In this document: in pieces, positions 36,758-45,013 of the stretch
Position numbering within the stretch: position 1 is the stretch's first letter
Layout: the number at the start of each line of letters is the position of its first letter
Source of the DNA: Sanguibacter sp. HDW7
GTDB lineage: Bacteria > Actinomycetota > Actinomycetes > Actinomycetales > Cellulomonadaceae
Length of the DNA stretch: 64,000 nt
NCBI RefSeq assembly: GCF_011300875.1
Contig: NZ_CP049862.1
Span: forward strand, 3,038,001 to 3,102,000
Reading direction: 5' to 3'
Notes under the pieces: generated by a model
Seen by the model: the letters and a program-made list of their open reading frames with translations, nothing else
What the model was told of the DNA's origin: nothing
The model's database searches: none
Position numbers and translations under genes: made by a program

Positions 36758-37951
36758 TCACCGTGGTGCGGATCTGCGTCCCGCACGCCGTGCGAAGTCG
36801 TCCATCGCGGTGAGTACCGCCGCGGCCTGCCACATGCGTCGGCGTCCCGCGCTGAACCTCGTGAGGATGCCGGCTTCCTCGAGGGCGTCGATCGCGTTGC
36901 GGGCGCCTCGGTCTGTGACGCCGAGCGCGGAAGCGACGAGCGCGGCATCGACGACGGGGTGCTCGACGACGTGGTCGAGGAGGCGCCACGCGGCCGCGTC
37001 GGCGCGGACCCTGAGGGCGTCGCGCCAGGCCTCCCTCATCTCGGTGATCTCGCGTGCGAGGACCCTGCCGTTGGCGGCGGCACCGAACGTCGCGTGGGAG
37101 AGTGCGGCGACGATCGCGTCGGGCCTTCCCTGCCGGTACTCGTCGAGCGCGTCGAAGTACGCCACAGTGTCGTGCAGGAGCCCGGCGGAGACGGGGACCG
37201 ACGCCCGCCGCACGAGCCCGCGCGCGCGGAGCATGGTGTGGACGAGCGCGCGCCCTGTGCGTCCGTTGCCGTCCTCGAAGGGGTGGATAGTCTCGAGCTG
37301 GGCGTGCACGAGCGCGGTGTGTGCGAGCGGCGCGAGGTCGCGTCGGGCAGCGAGCCCGACGAGGTCGGCGACGAGCGCCGGCACGTGCTCGGCGTGGGGG
37401 GCGACGTAGTCGGCATCGTGCGGGGACAGCGAGGACGCGCCGATCCACACCTGCGTCGTGCGGAACCGTCCCGCGATCTCGGGGTCGTCCTCCTCGAGCA
37501 GGTGGCGGTGGGCCGTGAGGATCGTCGTCGCGGAGACGTCGTCGAGGTCCGCGAGCGCGGCGCGCATCGCGCGCGTCCCGGCGGCGACGAGCCGCGCGTT
37601 GCGGCTCGAGCTCACGTCGAGCTCCGCGAGCGCGACGGCGCGCGCCCCGGCGGTGAGGTTCTCGATACGCGACGACGACGCCGACTCGGTGCGCAGCAGG
37701 ATCGCGGGCATCGGAGTGGGCAGCGCGGCCATCTCGGCGTCGAAGCGGACGATCTCGGCGGTCGCGGCGGCCTCGAGCTCGGCGGTCGACGGATCGGCGG
37801 TGTAGGTGCTGCGCGCGACGTGAGGGACGACGGCGGCCCGGTAGGGGCGGGCGAAGCGTCGGCGCTGGAACGCGTCGAGGTGCCCCTCGGCTGCGCTGAT
37901 GTCCCAGTCGCGGTCCTCGTACGCGAGCGCGGGCCAGCCACCGTCCGTCAT
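36758..37951 (-). CDS. Fic-domain AMP-transferase with N-terminal inhibitory motif and winged helix
   Basis: A 397-residue class II Fic protein. An inhibitory helix motif SSRIEN (93-98, pattern SxxxEN) lies before the Fic domain. The active-site motif HPFEDGNGRTGR (223-234) has catalytic His223. The C-terminal region (about 325-390; HPVVDAALVASALGVTDRGARNAIDALEEAG in part) is a winged helix-turn-helix. Such proteins transfer AMP to target proteins, with activity checked by the inhibitory Glu97. ATG 37951 follows GGAGG. Two identical palindromic cores lie just upstream, suggesting autoregulation. It interrupts the nitrate gene cluster and may be a later insertion. Confidence 0.92.
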   Translation of the reverse strand: MTDGGWPALAYEDRDWDISAAEGHLDAFQRRRFARPYRAAVVPHVARSTYTADPSTAELEAAATAEIVRFDAEMAALPTPMPAILLRTESASSSRIENLTAGARAVALAELDVSSSRNARLVAAGTRAMRAALADLDDVSATTILTAHRHLLEEDDPEIAGRFRTTQVWIGASSLSPHDADYVAPHAEHVPALVADLVGLAARRDLAPLAHTALVHAQLETIHPFEDGNGRTGRALVHTMLRARGLVRRASVPVSAGLLHDTVAYFDALDEYRQGRPDAIVAALSHATFGAAANGRVLAREITEMREAWRDALRVRADAAAWRLLDHVVEHPVVDAALVASALGVTDRGARNAIDALEEAGILTRFSAGRRRMWQAAAVLTAMDDFARRAGRRSAPR

Positions 37952-37970
37952 CCTTCACCTCCGCCGCTCA

Positions 37971-38043
37971 TTGTTGAAGGCTATACGCGGAGCCTTCAAC
38001 AAGGAACCCCTAGATTGAAGGCTACTGCCATAGCCTTCAATCT
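37971..38043. promoter_or_regulatory. Two palindromic operators upstream of fic
   Basis: Sites 37971-38002 and 38012-38043 each contain TTGAAGGCT-N8-AGCCTTCAA with further arm pairing outside it (TTG/CAA and AGA/TCT). Centre spacing is 41 bp, about four helix turns. A lone half-site TGAAGGCT follows at 38057-38064. They lie 20 bp from the fic start, in the fic-nirB intergenic region. They could be bound by the Fic winged helix; this is inference. Confidence 0.8.
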
Positions 38044-38077
38044 CGCGCCCGTCTCCTGAAGGCTCCACGGCAGCGCT

Positions 38078-38166
38078 CTCACACCGCGCCCGCCCCCGCT
38101 GTGCGGACAAGGTTGCCCGCGCGAAACACGCGCGCACCCGGACCGGAAACACCGGGCTCCTACCGT
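38078..38166 (+). promoter_or_regulatory. nirB promoter: upstream element, GlnR-type box and -10
   Basis: CTCACACCGC (38078-38087)-N13-GTGCGG (38101-38106)-N5, then a GlnR-type box at 38112-38149: GTTGC-N6-GAAAC-N6-GCACC-N6-GGAAA. After 11 nt is TACCGT (38161-38166) as -10. The spacing is identical to the narK promoter over about 85 bp, with diverged sequence between the elements, which argues for functional constraint. Confidence 0.82.
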
Positions 38167-38206
38167 CGATGACAGATCCCATGCGGACCGTCGGACGGAG
38201 ACCACC

Positions 38207-40792
38207 ATGACCCGCAAGCTCGTCGTCGTCGGCGCCGGCATGGTCGCGCAGCGCCTCGTCGAGGCCCTCCGATCGCGCGACCTCGAGGGCCGCTGGCACA
38301 TCACGGTCCTCGGCGAGGAGCCGCGCCGCCCCTACGACCGTGTCGCGCTCACGAGCTACTTCTCGGCGCGCGACCCCGAGGAGCTCGCGCTCGGCGACGC
38401 CTCCCTGTGGGACGACCCGCTCGTCACGCTCCGCAAGGACGACGCGGTCGTCGGCCTCGACCGCGAGGCCCGCACCGTGACGACAGCGCGCGGTCGCGTC
38501 GAGCGCTACGACCACCTCGTCCTCGCGACCGGCTCGTCCGCGTGGGTGCCGCCCGTGCAGGGCGCGGACCTGCCCGGGGTGTTCGTCTACCGCACGCTCG
38601 ACGACGTCGCGGCCCTGCGGGGCTACGTCGAGGAGCTGCGCACGACGCGCCCCGTCGTGCGGGGAGCCGTCCTCGGCGGCGGCCTCCTCGGCCTCGAGGC
38701 CGCGGGCGCGCTGCGCGCCCTCGGCGCGCAGGCCACCGTCCTCCAGGTCGGCACGCACCTCATGTCGACGCAGATCGACCTCGGCGGCGGCGAGGCCCTG
38801 CGGCGCCTCGTCAACGACCTCGGCATCGGCGTGCGGCTCGACGCCAGGACGACGCGCGTCCGCCCGCACCGGCGTGGCGGCGTGGGCCGCCTCGACCTCG
38901 CCGACGGCGCGCGCGTCGACGCCGACGTCGTCGTCATCGCGGCGGGCGTGCGTCCGCGCGACGAGCTCGCGCGCGCCGCAGACCTCAAGATCGGCGAGCG
39001 CGGGGGCGTCGTCGTCGACGACGCGTGCCGCACGTCGGACCCGCACGTCTCCGCGATCGGCGAGGTCGCGTGCATCCAGGGCGCGTGCCTCGGCCTCGTC
39101 GCGCCGGGCTACGCGATGGCGGAGGTCGCGGCGGACCGCCTGCTCGGCGGTGCCGCGCTCTTCCCGGGTGCGGACACGGCGACCAAGCTCAAGCTCGCGG
39201 GCGTCGACGTCGCGAGCTTCGGCGACGCGTTCGCGCAGACGCCCGGCGCGCTCGAGGTCGTGTGGGCGGACCCGGTCGCGGGCGTCTACAAGAAGCTCGT
39301 GATGTCCGACGACGCGCGCACGCTGCTCGGCGGCGTGCTCGTCGGCGACGCCTCGGCGTACGCGAGCCTGCGCCCGCAGCTCGGCCGCGAGCTGCCCGGC
39401 GACCCGTCGGCATTCCTCCTGCCCGAGGGAGGGGGCGGCGCGGCCGAGCTCGAGCTGCCCGACGACGCGTCCGTGTGCTCGTGCAACAACGTCACGGCCG
39501 GCACGATCCGCGCGGCGGTGACGGAGCACGGCTGCACCGACGTGGGGGCCGTCAAGACGTGCACCCGCGCCGGGACGTCGTGCGGCTCGTGCCTGCCCCT
39601 CGTGAAGAAGCTCGTCGGGACCGAGCTGACCAAGCAGGGCATCGCCGTCTCGACGGCGCTGTGCGAGCACTTCGCGCTGTCCCGCGCGCAGCTCTACGAC
39701 GCGATCCTCGTCGCGGGCACGCAGTCCTTCACGGACGTCGTCGCGCGCTTCGGCACGGACCCGGCGGCGCGCGGCTGCGACATCTGCCGGCCCGCGATCG
39801 CGTCGATCCTCGCGACGACGGCGCCCGCGCACGTCCTCGACGGCGAGCGCGCGGCCCTGCAGGACACGAACGACCACGTCATGGCGAACCTCCAGAAGGA
39901 CGGGTCGTACTCGGTCGTGCCGCGCATGCCGGGCGGCGAGGTGACGCCCGAGGGCCTCATCACCGTGGGCGAGATCGCGCGGGACTACGGCCTCTACACG
40001 AAGGTCACGGGCGGGCAGCGCATCGACATGTTCGGCGCGCGCCTCGACCAGCTCCCGCAGATCTGGAAGCGGCTCGTCGACGCGGGCTTCGAGTCGGGGC
40101 ACGCGTACGGCAAGTCGCTGCGCACGGTGAAGTCGTGCGTCGGTTCGACGTGGTGCCGCTTCGGCGTGCAGGACTCCGTGGGCCTCGCGGTCATGCTCGA
40201 GCTGCGCTACCGGGGCCTGCGCTCCCCGCACAAGATCAAGCTCGGCGTCTCGGGCTGCGCGCGCGAGTGCGCAGAGGCCCGCGGCAAGGACGTCGGCGTC
40301 ATCGCGACGGACAAGGGCTGGAACCTCTACGTCGGCGGCAACGGCGGCTTCACGCCCCGGCACGCGCGTCTCCTCGCGGAGGACCTCGACACGGAGACGC
40401 TCGTCCGCACGATCGACCGCTTCCTCCTCTACTACGTGCGCACGGCCGACCGCCTGCAGCGCACGGCACCGTGGGTCGACGAGGTCGAGGGCGGCCTCGA
40501 CGGCGTGCGCGCCGTCGTCCTCGAGGACTCGCTCGGCATCTGCGCGGACCTCGACGCGCAGATGGCGCAGCACGTCGCGTCGTACGAGGACGAGTGGGCA
40601 GCGACGCTCGCCGACCCTGACAAGCTGCGGCGCTTCGACAGCTTCGTCAACGCCCCCGAGACCCCGGACCCCTCGCTCGCGTACACGCCCGAGCGCGGTC
40701 AGGCCCGGCCCGCCACGCCCGACGAGGTGGCCGCCGCCCGGCGCGGCGAGCCCGTCCTCGTCGCCGGCACGACCCTGGAGGTCCGCTCATGA
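38207..40792 (+). CDS. nirB: Assimilatory nitrite reductase [NAD(P)H], large subunit
   Basis: An 861-residue enzyme reducing nitrite to ammonium in the cytoplasm. The N-terminal FAD/NAD domain (about 1-400) has VVVGAGMVAQRL and GGGLLGLEAAGAL. The BFD-like [2Fe-2S] domain (about 420-475) has CSCNNVTAGTIR and CTRAGTSCGSCLPLV. The sulfite/nitrite reductase part has the siroheme-[4Fe-4S] cysteines in SCVGSTWCRFG (about 644-654) and SGCARECAEA (about 683-692). ATG 38207 follows GGAG by about 7 nt, 40 nt after the -10. It overlaps nirD by 4 bp. Siroheme is supplied in part by the chelatase two genes downstream. Confidence 0.96.
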   Translation: MTRKLVVVGAGMVAQRLVEALRSRDLEGRWHITVLGEEPRRPYDRVALTSYFSARDPEELALGDASLWDDPLVTLRKDDAVVGLDREARTVTTARGRVERYDHLVLATGSSAWVPPVQGADLPGVFVYRTLDDVAALRGYVEELRTTRPVVRGAVLGGGLLGLEAAGALRALGAQATVLQVGTHLMSTQIDLGGGEALRRLVNDLGIGVRLDARTTRVRPHRRGGVGRLDLADGARVDADVVVIAAGVRPRDELARAADLKIGERGGVVVDDACRTSDPHVSAIGEVACIQGACLGLVAPGYAMAEVAADRLLGGAALFPGADTATKLKLAGVDVASFGDAFAQTPGALEVVWADPVAGVYKKLVMSDDARTLLGGVLVGDASAYASLRPQLGRELPGDPSAFLLPEGGGGAAELELPDDASVCSCNNVTAGTIRAAVTEHGCTDVGAVKTCTRAGTSCGSCLPLVKKLVGTELTKQGIAVSTALCEHFALSRAQLYDAILVAGTQSFTDVVARFGTDPAARGCDICRPAIASILATTAPAHVLDGERAALQDTNDHVMANLQKDGSYSVVPRMPGGEVTPEGLITVGEIARDYGLYTKVTGGQRIDMFGARLDQLPQIWKRLVDAGFESGHAYGKSLRTVKSCVGSTWCRFGVQDSVGLAVMLELRYRGLRSPHKIKLGVSGCARECAEARGKDVGVIATDKGWNLYVGGNGGFTPRHARLLAEDLDTETLVRTIDRFLLYYVRTADRLQRTAPWVDEVEGGLDGVRAVVLEDSLGICADLDAQMAQHVASYEDEWAATLADPDKLRRFDSFVNAPETPDPSLAYTPERGQARPATPDEVAAARRGEPVLVAGTTLEVRS

Positions 40793-41163
40793 CGCCCCCG
40801 ACCCTCACGACGTGGGTGCGCGTGTGCGCGCTCGCCGACCTCGCCGTGGAGCGGGGCGCGGCCGCGCTCGTCGACGGTGAGCAGCTCGCGCTCGTGCGTC
40901 TCGTCGACGGCACGGTGCTCGCGGTCCAGCAGCTCGACCCGTTCTGCGGCTCGCACGTCCTCGCGCGCGGCATCGTCGGCTCGCGCACGGTCGACGGCGC
41001 GAGCGTCCCGACACTCTCGTCGCCCATGTACAAGCAGGTGTTCGACCTGCGCACGGGCGCGTGCCTCGACGCCGTCGGGCGCGTGCCGCTCGACGGGCTC
41101 GCGGCGGACCTGCGGACGTGGGCGGTGCGCGTCGTCGACGGCGGCGTCGAGGTGTCCCCGTGA
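40789..41163 (+). CDS. nirD: Nitrite reductase small subunit
   Basis: A 124-residue Rieske-fold subunit of NirB. The usual Rieske ligands are not kept: where Cys-x-His would sit the sequence reads DPFCGSHVLARG, and the second pair is replaced by SSPMYKQVFDL. It is therefore probably cluster-free and structural, as in the NirD family. ATG 40789 overlaps the nirB stop (ATGA), implying translational coupling. Confidence 0.93.
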   Translation: MTPPTLTTWVRVCALADLAVERGAAALVDGEQLALVRLVDGTVLAVQQLDPFCGSHVLARGIVGSRTVDGASVPTLSSPMYKQVFDLRTGACLDAVGRVPLDGLAADLRTWAVRVVDGGVEVSP

Positions 41164-41209
41164 GCGGACGTCCCAGCGGCAGTGCGCGTCGAACCGCCAC
41201 AATGGTCGA

Positions 41210-42349
41210 GTGACCAGTCTTCCTGACGACGCCCCCGCGACGCACCTCGAGCAGACGCTTGCGGGCTGCGTCGTGCTCGTCACGGCGGAGCGTCGCAAGA
41301 ACGAGCTCGAGGCGGCCCTCACGCGCCGCGGCGCGTCGGTGCGGCACGCAGCGGCGCTCGGCATGGTGCCGAACGCTGACGACGCGGCGCTTCTCGCGGC
41401 GACGCGTGACCTCGTCGCGGATCCGCCGGACACGCTCGTCGTGACGACGGGCATCGGCCTGCGCGGCTGGATCGAGGCGGCTGACGCCGTGGGGCTCGCG
41501 GACGAGCTCGTCGGCGCGCTGCGCGGAGCGCGGATCATCGCGCGCGGCCCCAAGGCGCGGGGCGCGATCCAGGCGGCGGGCCTCGTGCCCGACTGGGTCG
41601 CGGAGTCCGAGACGAGCGCGGAGGTCGCGGAGCACCTCCTCGCCGCGGGCGTCGCGGGCCGCAGCATCGCGGTGCAGCACCACGGCGCGGGCGCGGACGG
41701 CCTCGACGAGGCGTTCCGGGAGGCGGGAGCACGTGTGCGCTCGCTCGTCGTCTACCGCTGGGGTCCGCCGCCGGACCCGGCGGCGGTCGCCGCGTCGGTG
41801 CGTGCGGTCGCGGCGGGCGAGGTCGACGCGGTGACGTTCACGTCCGCGCCGGGCGCGGCCGCGTGGCTCGCGACGGCCGACGACGAGGGCGTGCTCGACG
41901 ACATCGTGGCCCGCTGCGCCGACGGCTCGGTCGTCATGGCGGCCGTCGGGCCCGTGACGGCGGGTCCGCTGCAGGATCGCGGCATCGAACCGATCGTGCC
42001 GGACCGTGGCCGGCTCGGGTCGCTCGTGCGGCTCGTCGTGTCCCACTACGGCGAGCAGGAGGTGCTGCCGACCCTCGCGGGGCCGCTGCACGTTCGCCGG
42101 GGCGCTGCCGTGCTTGACGGCCGCGTGCTGCCGCTGACGCCCGCGGGGCTCGAGGTGCTGCGCATCCTCGCGCACGCCGCGGGTGGTGTCGTCACGCGCG
42201 AGCAGGTGCTCGACGCGCTGCCGGGCGACTCGCGCGACCCGCACGCGGCGGAGGTCGCGATCGCCCGTCTGCGCGAGGCCTCGGGCTCGCGCGAGCTCGT
42301 CCGCACCGTCGTCAAGCGGGGCTACCGCCTCGCGCTCGAGGAGGCCTGA
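41210..42349 (+). CDS. nnaR: HemD-domain/winged-helix regulator, NnaR-like
   Basis: A 379-residue protein with an N-terminal uroporphyrinogen-III synthase-like domain (about 10-265, AGCVVLVTAERRKNELEAAL) and a C-terminal OmpR-type winged helix (about 285-378: LTPAGLEVLRILAHAAGGVVTREQVLDAL in part, then VAIARLREA and VRTVVKRGYRL). This architecture and its place in the nir operon match NnaR, the actinobacterial co-activator of nitrate/nitrite genes with GlnR. GTG 41210 is 47 bp after nirD with a weak ribosome site. It might also retain synthase activity for siroheme supply. It is the natural candidate to bind the shared CTCACACCGC-N13-GTGCGG element. Confidence 0.88.
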   Translation: MTSLPDDAPATHLEQTLAGCVVLVTAERRKNELEAALTRRGASVRHAAALGMVPNADDAALLAATRDLVADPPDTLVVTTGIGLRGWIEAADAVGLADELVGALRGARIIARGPKARGAIQAAGLVPDWVAESETSAEVAEHLLAAGVAGRSIAVQHHGAGADGLDEAFREAGARVRSLVVYRWGPPPDPAAVAASVRAVAAGEVDAVTFTSAPGAAAWLATADDEGVLDDIVARCADGSVVMAAVGPVTAGPLQDRGIEPIVPDRGRLGSLVRLVVSHYGEQEVLPTLAGPLHVRRGAAVLDGRVLPLTPAGLEVLRILAHAAGGVVTREQVLDALPGDSRDPHAAEVAIARLREASGSRELVRTVVKRGYRLALEEA

Positions 42350-42351
42350 CC

Positions 42352-43122
42352 GTGCCCGTCGTCCCCGCCCCCGGAACCCCCGTGCTCGTCGGCTGCTCGC
42401 ACGGCACCGCGAACCTCGCGGGGCGCGCCGCGATCGCGTCGATCCTCGAGGACGTGCGTCGGCTGCGGCCGGGGCTCGACGTGCGTGAGGCGTTCGTCGA
42501 CGTGCAGCAGCCCGAGGTCGCGGACGTCGTCGCGTCGTCGCTCGCCGACGCGGGCGGCGCGGTCGTCGTGCCGCTCCTGCTGTCGGTCGGGTTCCACGTC
42601 AAGGTCGACGTCGCGGCGGCCGTCGCGCCCTCGGGCGCCGCTGCGGCGGGGCCGCTCGGTCCTGACGCGCTGCTCGTCGACATCCTCGTCGACCGGCTCC
42701 GCGAGGCGGGGCTCACGGCCGACGACGCTCTCGTGCTCGCGGCCGCGGGCTCCTCGGACCCCGCGGCGGCCGGCGCGGTCGCGCAGGTCGCGGAGGCTCT
42801 CGCCGCGGTCCTGGGCCGCGAGGTCGGTGCGCCGGCCTCGGCCGACGGCCCTGGGTCGCAGGGCACCACCTCGGCGTCGTCGGGCGGGCTCCTCGTGGGC
42901 TTCGGCGCGGGAGCCGAGCCGCGCGTCCCCGCGGCGGTCGCCGAGGCGCGGACGTCGGGCCGACGCGTCGTCGTCGCGTCCTACCTGCTCGCGCCGGGCT
43001 TCTTCCACGACCGCGTGCTCGAGGCCGGCGCGGACGTCGTCGCGGCGCCCCTCGCACCGGACGCGCGCCTCGCGGAGCTCACGCTCCGCCGCTACGACGA
43101 GACGGTCACGACCCTCGCATAG
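42352..43122 (+). CDS. Sirohydrochlorin ferrochelatase (CbiX/SirB type)
   Basis: A 256-residue class II chelatase that inserts iron into sirohydrochlorin to form the siroheme needed by NirB. The metal-site His motifs are LVGCSHGT near the N-terminus and VPLLLSVGFHVKVDV (about 77-91). A second, more degenerate half ends LLAPGFFHDRVLEAGADVV. GTG 42352 starts two bases after the nnaR stop. A central Ala/Ser/Gly linker joins the two CbiX-like halves. No uroporphyrinogen methyltransferase gene is nearby. Confidence 0.9.
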   Translation: MPVVPAPGTPVLVGCSHGTANLAGRAAIASILEDVRRLRPGLDVREAFVDVQQPEVADVVASSLADAGGAVVVPLLLSVGFHVKVDVAAAVAPSGAAAAGPLGPDALLVDILVDRLREAGLTADDALVLAAAGSSDPAAAGAVAQVAEALAAVLGREVGAPASADGPGSQGTTSASSGGLLVGFGAGAEPRVPAAVAEARTSGRRVVVASYLLAPGFFHDRVLEAGADVVAAPLAPDARLAELTLRRYDETVTTLA

Positions 43123-43143
43123 CCCCGCGGCTCCTGTCTCTTC

Positions 43144-43198
43144 CCGACAGATTGACGCCTTCCGACCATCGAATGGTCGGAAGGCGTCAATCCGTCGG
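43144..43198. terminator. Long hairpin ending the nir operon (ACCATCGAATGGT core)
   Basis: Perfect 19-bp arms (ATTGACGCCTTCCGACCAT and complement, 43151-43169 and 43173-43191) around a CGA loop. A second paired block (CCGAC/GTCGG) lies outside a 2-nt mismatch. It lies between convergent genes and fits a bidirectional terminator. The core is the reverse complement of the hairpin at 11930-11964, and a decayed relative is seen at 49649-49700. Confidence 0.85.
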
Positions 43199-43220
43199 AG
43201 ACGGGAGGGGCCGGCCTTCG

Positions 43221-44288
43221 CTAGAGGTCTTCCGGATGGACCGGCAGGTCGGCCGCGTCCGTGACGACGCCGCCGACGGCGTCGTGGAGCGCCCGCGCGA
43301 GCTGCCCCATGCGTTCGGCGGCGCGCGTGCGCGCGATGCGGTGGCCGGGGTCGGGGTTCTCCTCGAGGAGCTCGAGGTCGTCGATCGGGAACCAGCGCAC
43401 GCGGTAGGCGACGACGCCGTCGGCGGCCCAGCCGTTGCGGGTCACGGACGTCGGAGGGCTCTCCTCGCCGCCGATCTCGACGGCGACGAGCCCGTCGTCA
43501 CCGAGGTCGAGGTGCAGGGCGTAGCCGGTGCGCTGCTCAGGCGTCGTGAGCGTGCGGATGTCGAAGGTGTCGGCCTCGTCGTGGAGCGCGGCGCGTGCGG
43601 CATCGTCGAGCACGGAGATCGCGGGGCCGCGCAGCCGGAGCTCGTCGGGCGGGCCGCCCCAGTCGGAGCCGTCGGGCGCGTAGACGACGCGTGCGTCGAG
43701 CGTGCGGAGGGTTGCGAGGGCGGCCTCGGGGTCGAGCCACACGTCGGAGTGGACGGTGAGGTCGACGTGCGCGTCGGGGTCGGGCGTGAGGGTCGCGGGG
43801 CCCGCGTCGGTCGCGAGGACGAGCGTGCCGTGGAGGCGTCGGGCGACGTCGACGAGCCAGGCGACGACGCGCGCCTCCTCGCGGACGGGGAGCCCGGCGT
43901 CGAAGACGCGGGAGAGGCCGTCGGGGTCGCCCGAGCCGGCGAGCGCGCGTTCGCCGCGCTCACGCGGCACGAGCACGTCGACGACGTGCGCGGTCGACGG
44001 GGCGCGCAGACCGGCGCCGGGGCCGTAGGGGCCGACGAGCGTCGTGTGGCGTGAGAGCGTGACGATGCCGGGGGCGACGTCGCCGACGGGGCCGGGCTCC
44101 GTCGTGAGGGTGGCCGACGGGAAGCGGCTCGCGGCGAGCTCGGCGAGGTCGAGGAGGTCGTCGCGGGCGATCTCGCCGCCGTCGTCGGCGCCGCCGAGGA
44201 CGAGCAGGTGGCGGACGCGTCGTTGGCGCCCGGCGCCCGCGTGGAGGGTGTCGTCGGGCTCGGCGGGCAGGGGCCGCAGCGCCGGCAC
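43221..44288 (-). CDS. Conserved-looking hypothetical protein
   Basis: A 355-residue protein of no recognised family. The GTG at 44288 starts right after the dcd stop (2-nt gap), so it is likely co-transcribed with dcd. It lacks a signal peptide or membrane helices. The first part contains LLVLGGADDGGEIARDDLL. The centre has an acidic beta-rich stretch (DPDAHVDLTVHSDVWLDPEA), and the end has VRWFPIDDLELLEENPDPGH followed by a helical region. An upstream in-frame extension overlaps dcd and is not real. Base composition matches neighbours, so it is native. Function unknown. Confidence 0.75.
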   Translation of the reverse strand: MPALRPLPAEPDDTLHAGAGRQRRVRHLLVLGGADDGGEIARDDLLDLAELAASRFPSATLTTEPGPVGDVAPGIVTLSRHTTLVGPYGPGAGLRAPSTAHVVDVLVPRERGERALAGSGDPDGLSRVFDAGLPVREEARVVAWLVDVARRLHGTLVLATDAGPATLTPDPDAHVDLTVHSDVWLDPEAALATLRTLDARVVYAPDGSDWGGPPDELRLRGPAISVLDDAARAALHDEADTFDIRTLTTPEQRTGYALHLDLGDDGLVAVEIGGEESPPTSVTRNGWAADGVVAYRVRWFPIDDLELLEENPDPGHRIARTRAAERMGQLARALHDAVGGVVTDAADLPVHPEDL

Positions 44289-44290
44289 CG

Positions 44291-44866
44291 TCAGACCTCG
44301 CTCCGGTGGAACGACTGCCAGGAGCGCGAGGCGGTCGGGCCGCGCTGGCCCTGGTAGCGGGAGCCGTAGACGCTCGAGCCGTAGGGGTTCTCGGCGGGGG
44401 TCTCGAGGCGGAAGAAGCAGAGCTGGCCGATCTTCATGCCGGGCCACAGCATGATCGGCAGGGTCGCGACGTTCGAGAGCTCGAGGGTGACGTGGCCGGA
44501 GAAGCCGGGGTCGATGAAGCCTGCGGTCGAGTGCGTGAGGAGGCCGAGGCGGCCGAGCGAGCTCTTGCCCTCGAGGCGTGCGGCGATGTCGTCGGGCAGG
44601 GTGACCTGCTCGTACGTGGCGCCGAGGACGAACTCGCCGGGGTGGAGCACGAAGGGCTCGTCGGCGGGGGTCTCGACGAGGCGCGTGAGGTCGGGCTGCT
44701 CGGTCGAGGGGTCGATGTGCGGGTACCGGTGGTTGTCGAAGAGCCGGAAGAAGCGGTCGAGGCGCACGTCGATGCTCGAGGGCTGGATCATCGAGGGGTC
44801 GTAGGGGTCGAGGACGACCCTGGACGCGTCGAGCTCGGCACGGATGTCGCGGTCGGAGAGCAGCAC
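44291..44866 (-). CDS. dcd: dCTP deaminase (actinobacterial Dcd, probably bifunctional dCTP deaminase/dUTPase)
   Basis: A 191-residue trimeric nucleotide enzyme supplying dUMP/dUTP for dTMP synthesis. The active-site block [20 protein letters not shown] (about 112-131) and the following [13 protein letters not shown], with the catalytic Glu, are intact. So is the C-terminal [14 protein letters not shown] and the nucleotide-closing tail ending [11 protein letters not shown]. Mycobacterial homologues of this type do both deamination and dUTP hydrolysis, so the same is likely here. GTG 44866 is preceded by a TACGGT -10-like hexamer very close to the start. Confidence 0.95.
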   Translation of the reverse strand: MLLSDRDIRAELDASRVVLDPYDPSMIQPSSIDVRLDRFFRLFDNHRYPHIDPSTEQPDLTRLVETPADEPFVLHPGEFVLGATYEQVTLPDDIAARLEGKSSLGRLGLLTHSTAGFIDPGFSGHVTLELSNVATLPIMLWPGMKIGQLCFFRLETPAENPYGSSVYGSRYQGQRGPTASRSWQSFHRSEV

Positions 44867-44948
44867 TGGACTACCGTACAAGCGCGGGCGCGCGCATGGG
44901 CGTGATGTCTCGCAGGTCGCCCGTTCCCATTCCGTGGATCGTGGGGCT

Positions 44949-44985
44949 ATGATCGTGACGAACCCGTGTGGGAGCGCTTCCACAC
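44949..44985 (+). promoter_or_regulatory. Promoter and CebR/CelR-like operator of the cellobiose phosphorylase gene
   Basis: A TATGAT -10 (44949-44954) is followed by the palindrome GTGTGGGAGCGCTTCCACAC (44966-44985, one mismatch pair). Its core TGGGAGCGCTTCCA differs by one base from the CebR/CelR operator TGGGAGCGCTCCCA known in Streptomyces and Thermobifida. Placed just after the transcription start, it suits a cellobiose-relieved repressor. Confidence 0.82.
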
Positions 44986-45013
44986 TTACTGAACACGGCC
45001 CGAGAGGCGAGCC

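Noticed and set aside
40789-41163. Functional Rieske [2Fe-2S] protein
   Set aside because: The Cys-x-His and Cys-x-x-His ligand pairs are missing, as expected for cluster-free NirD.
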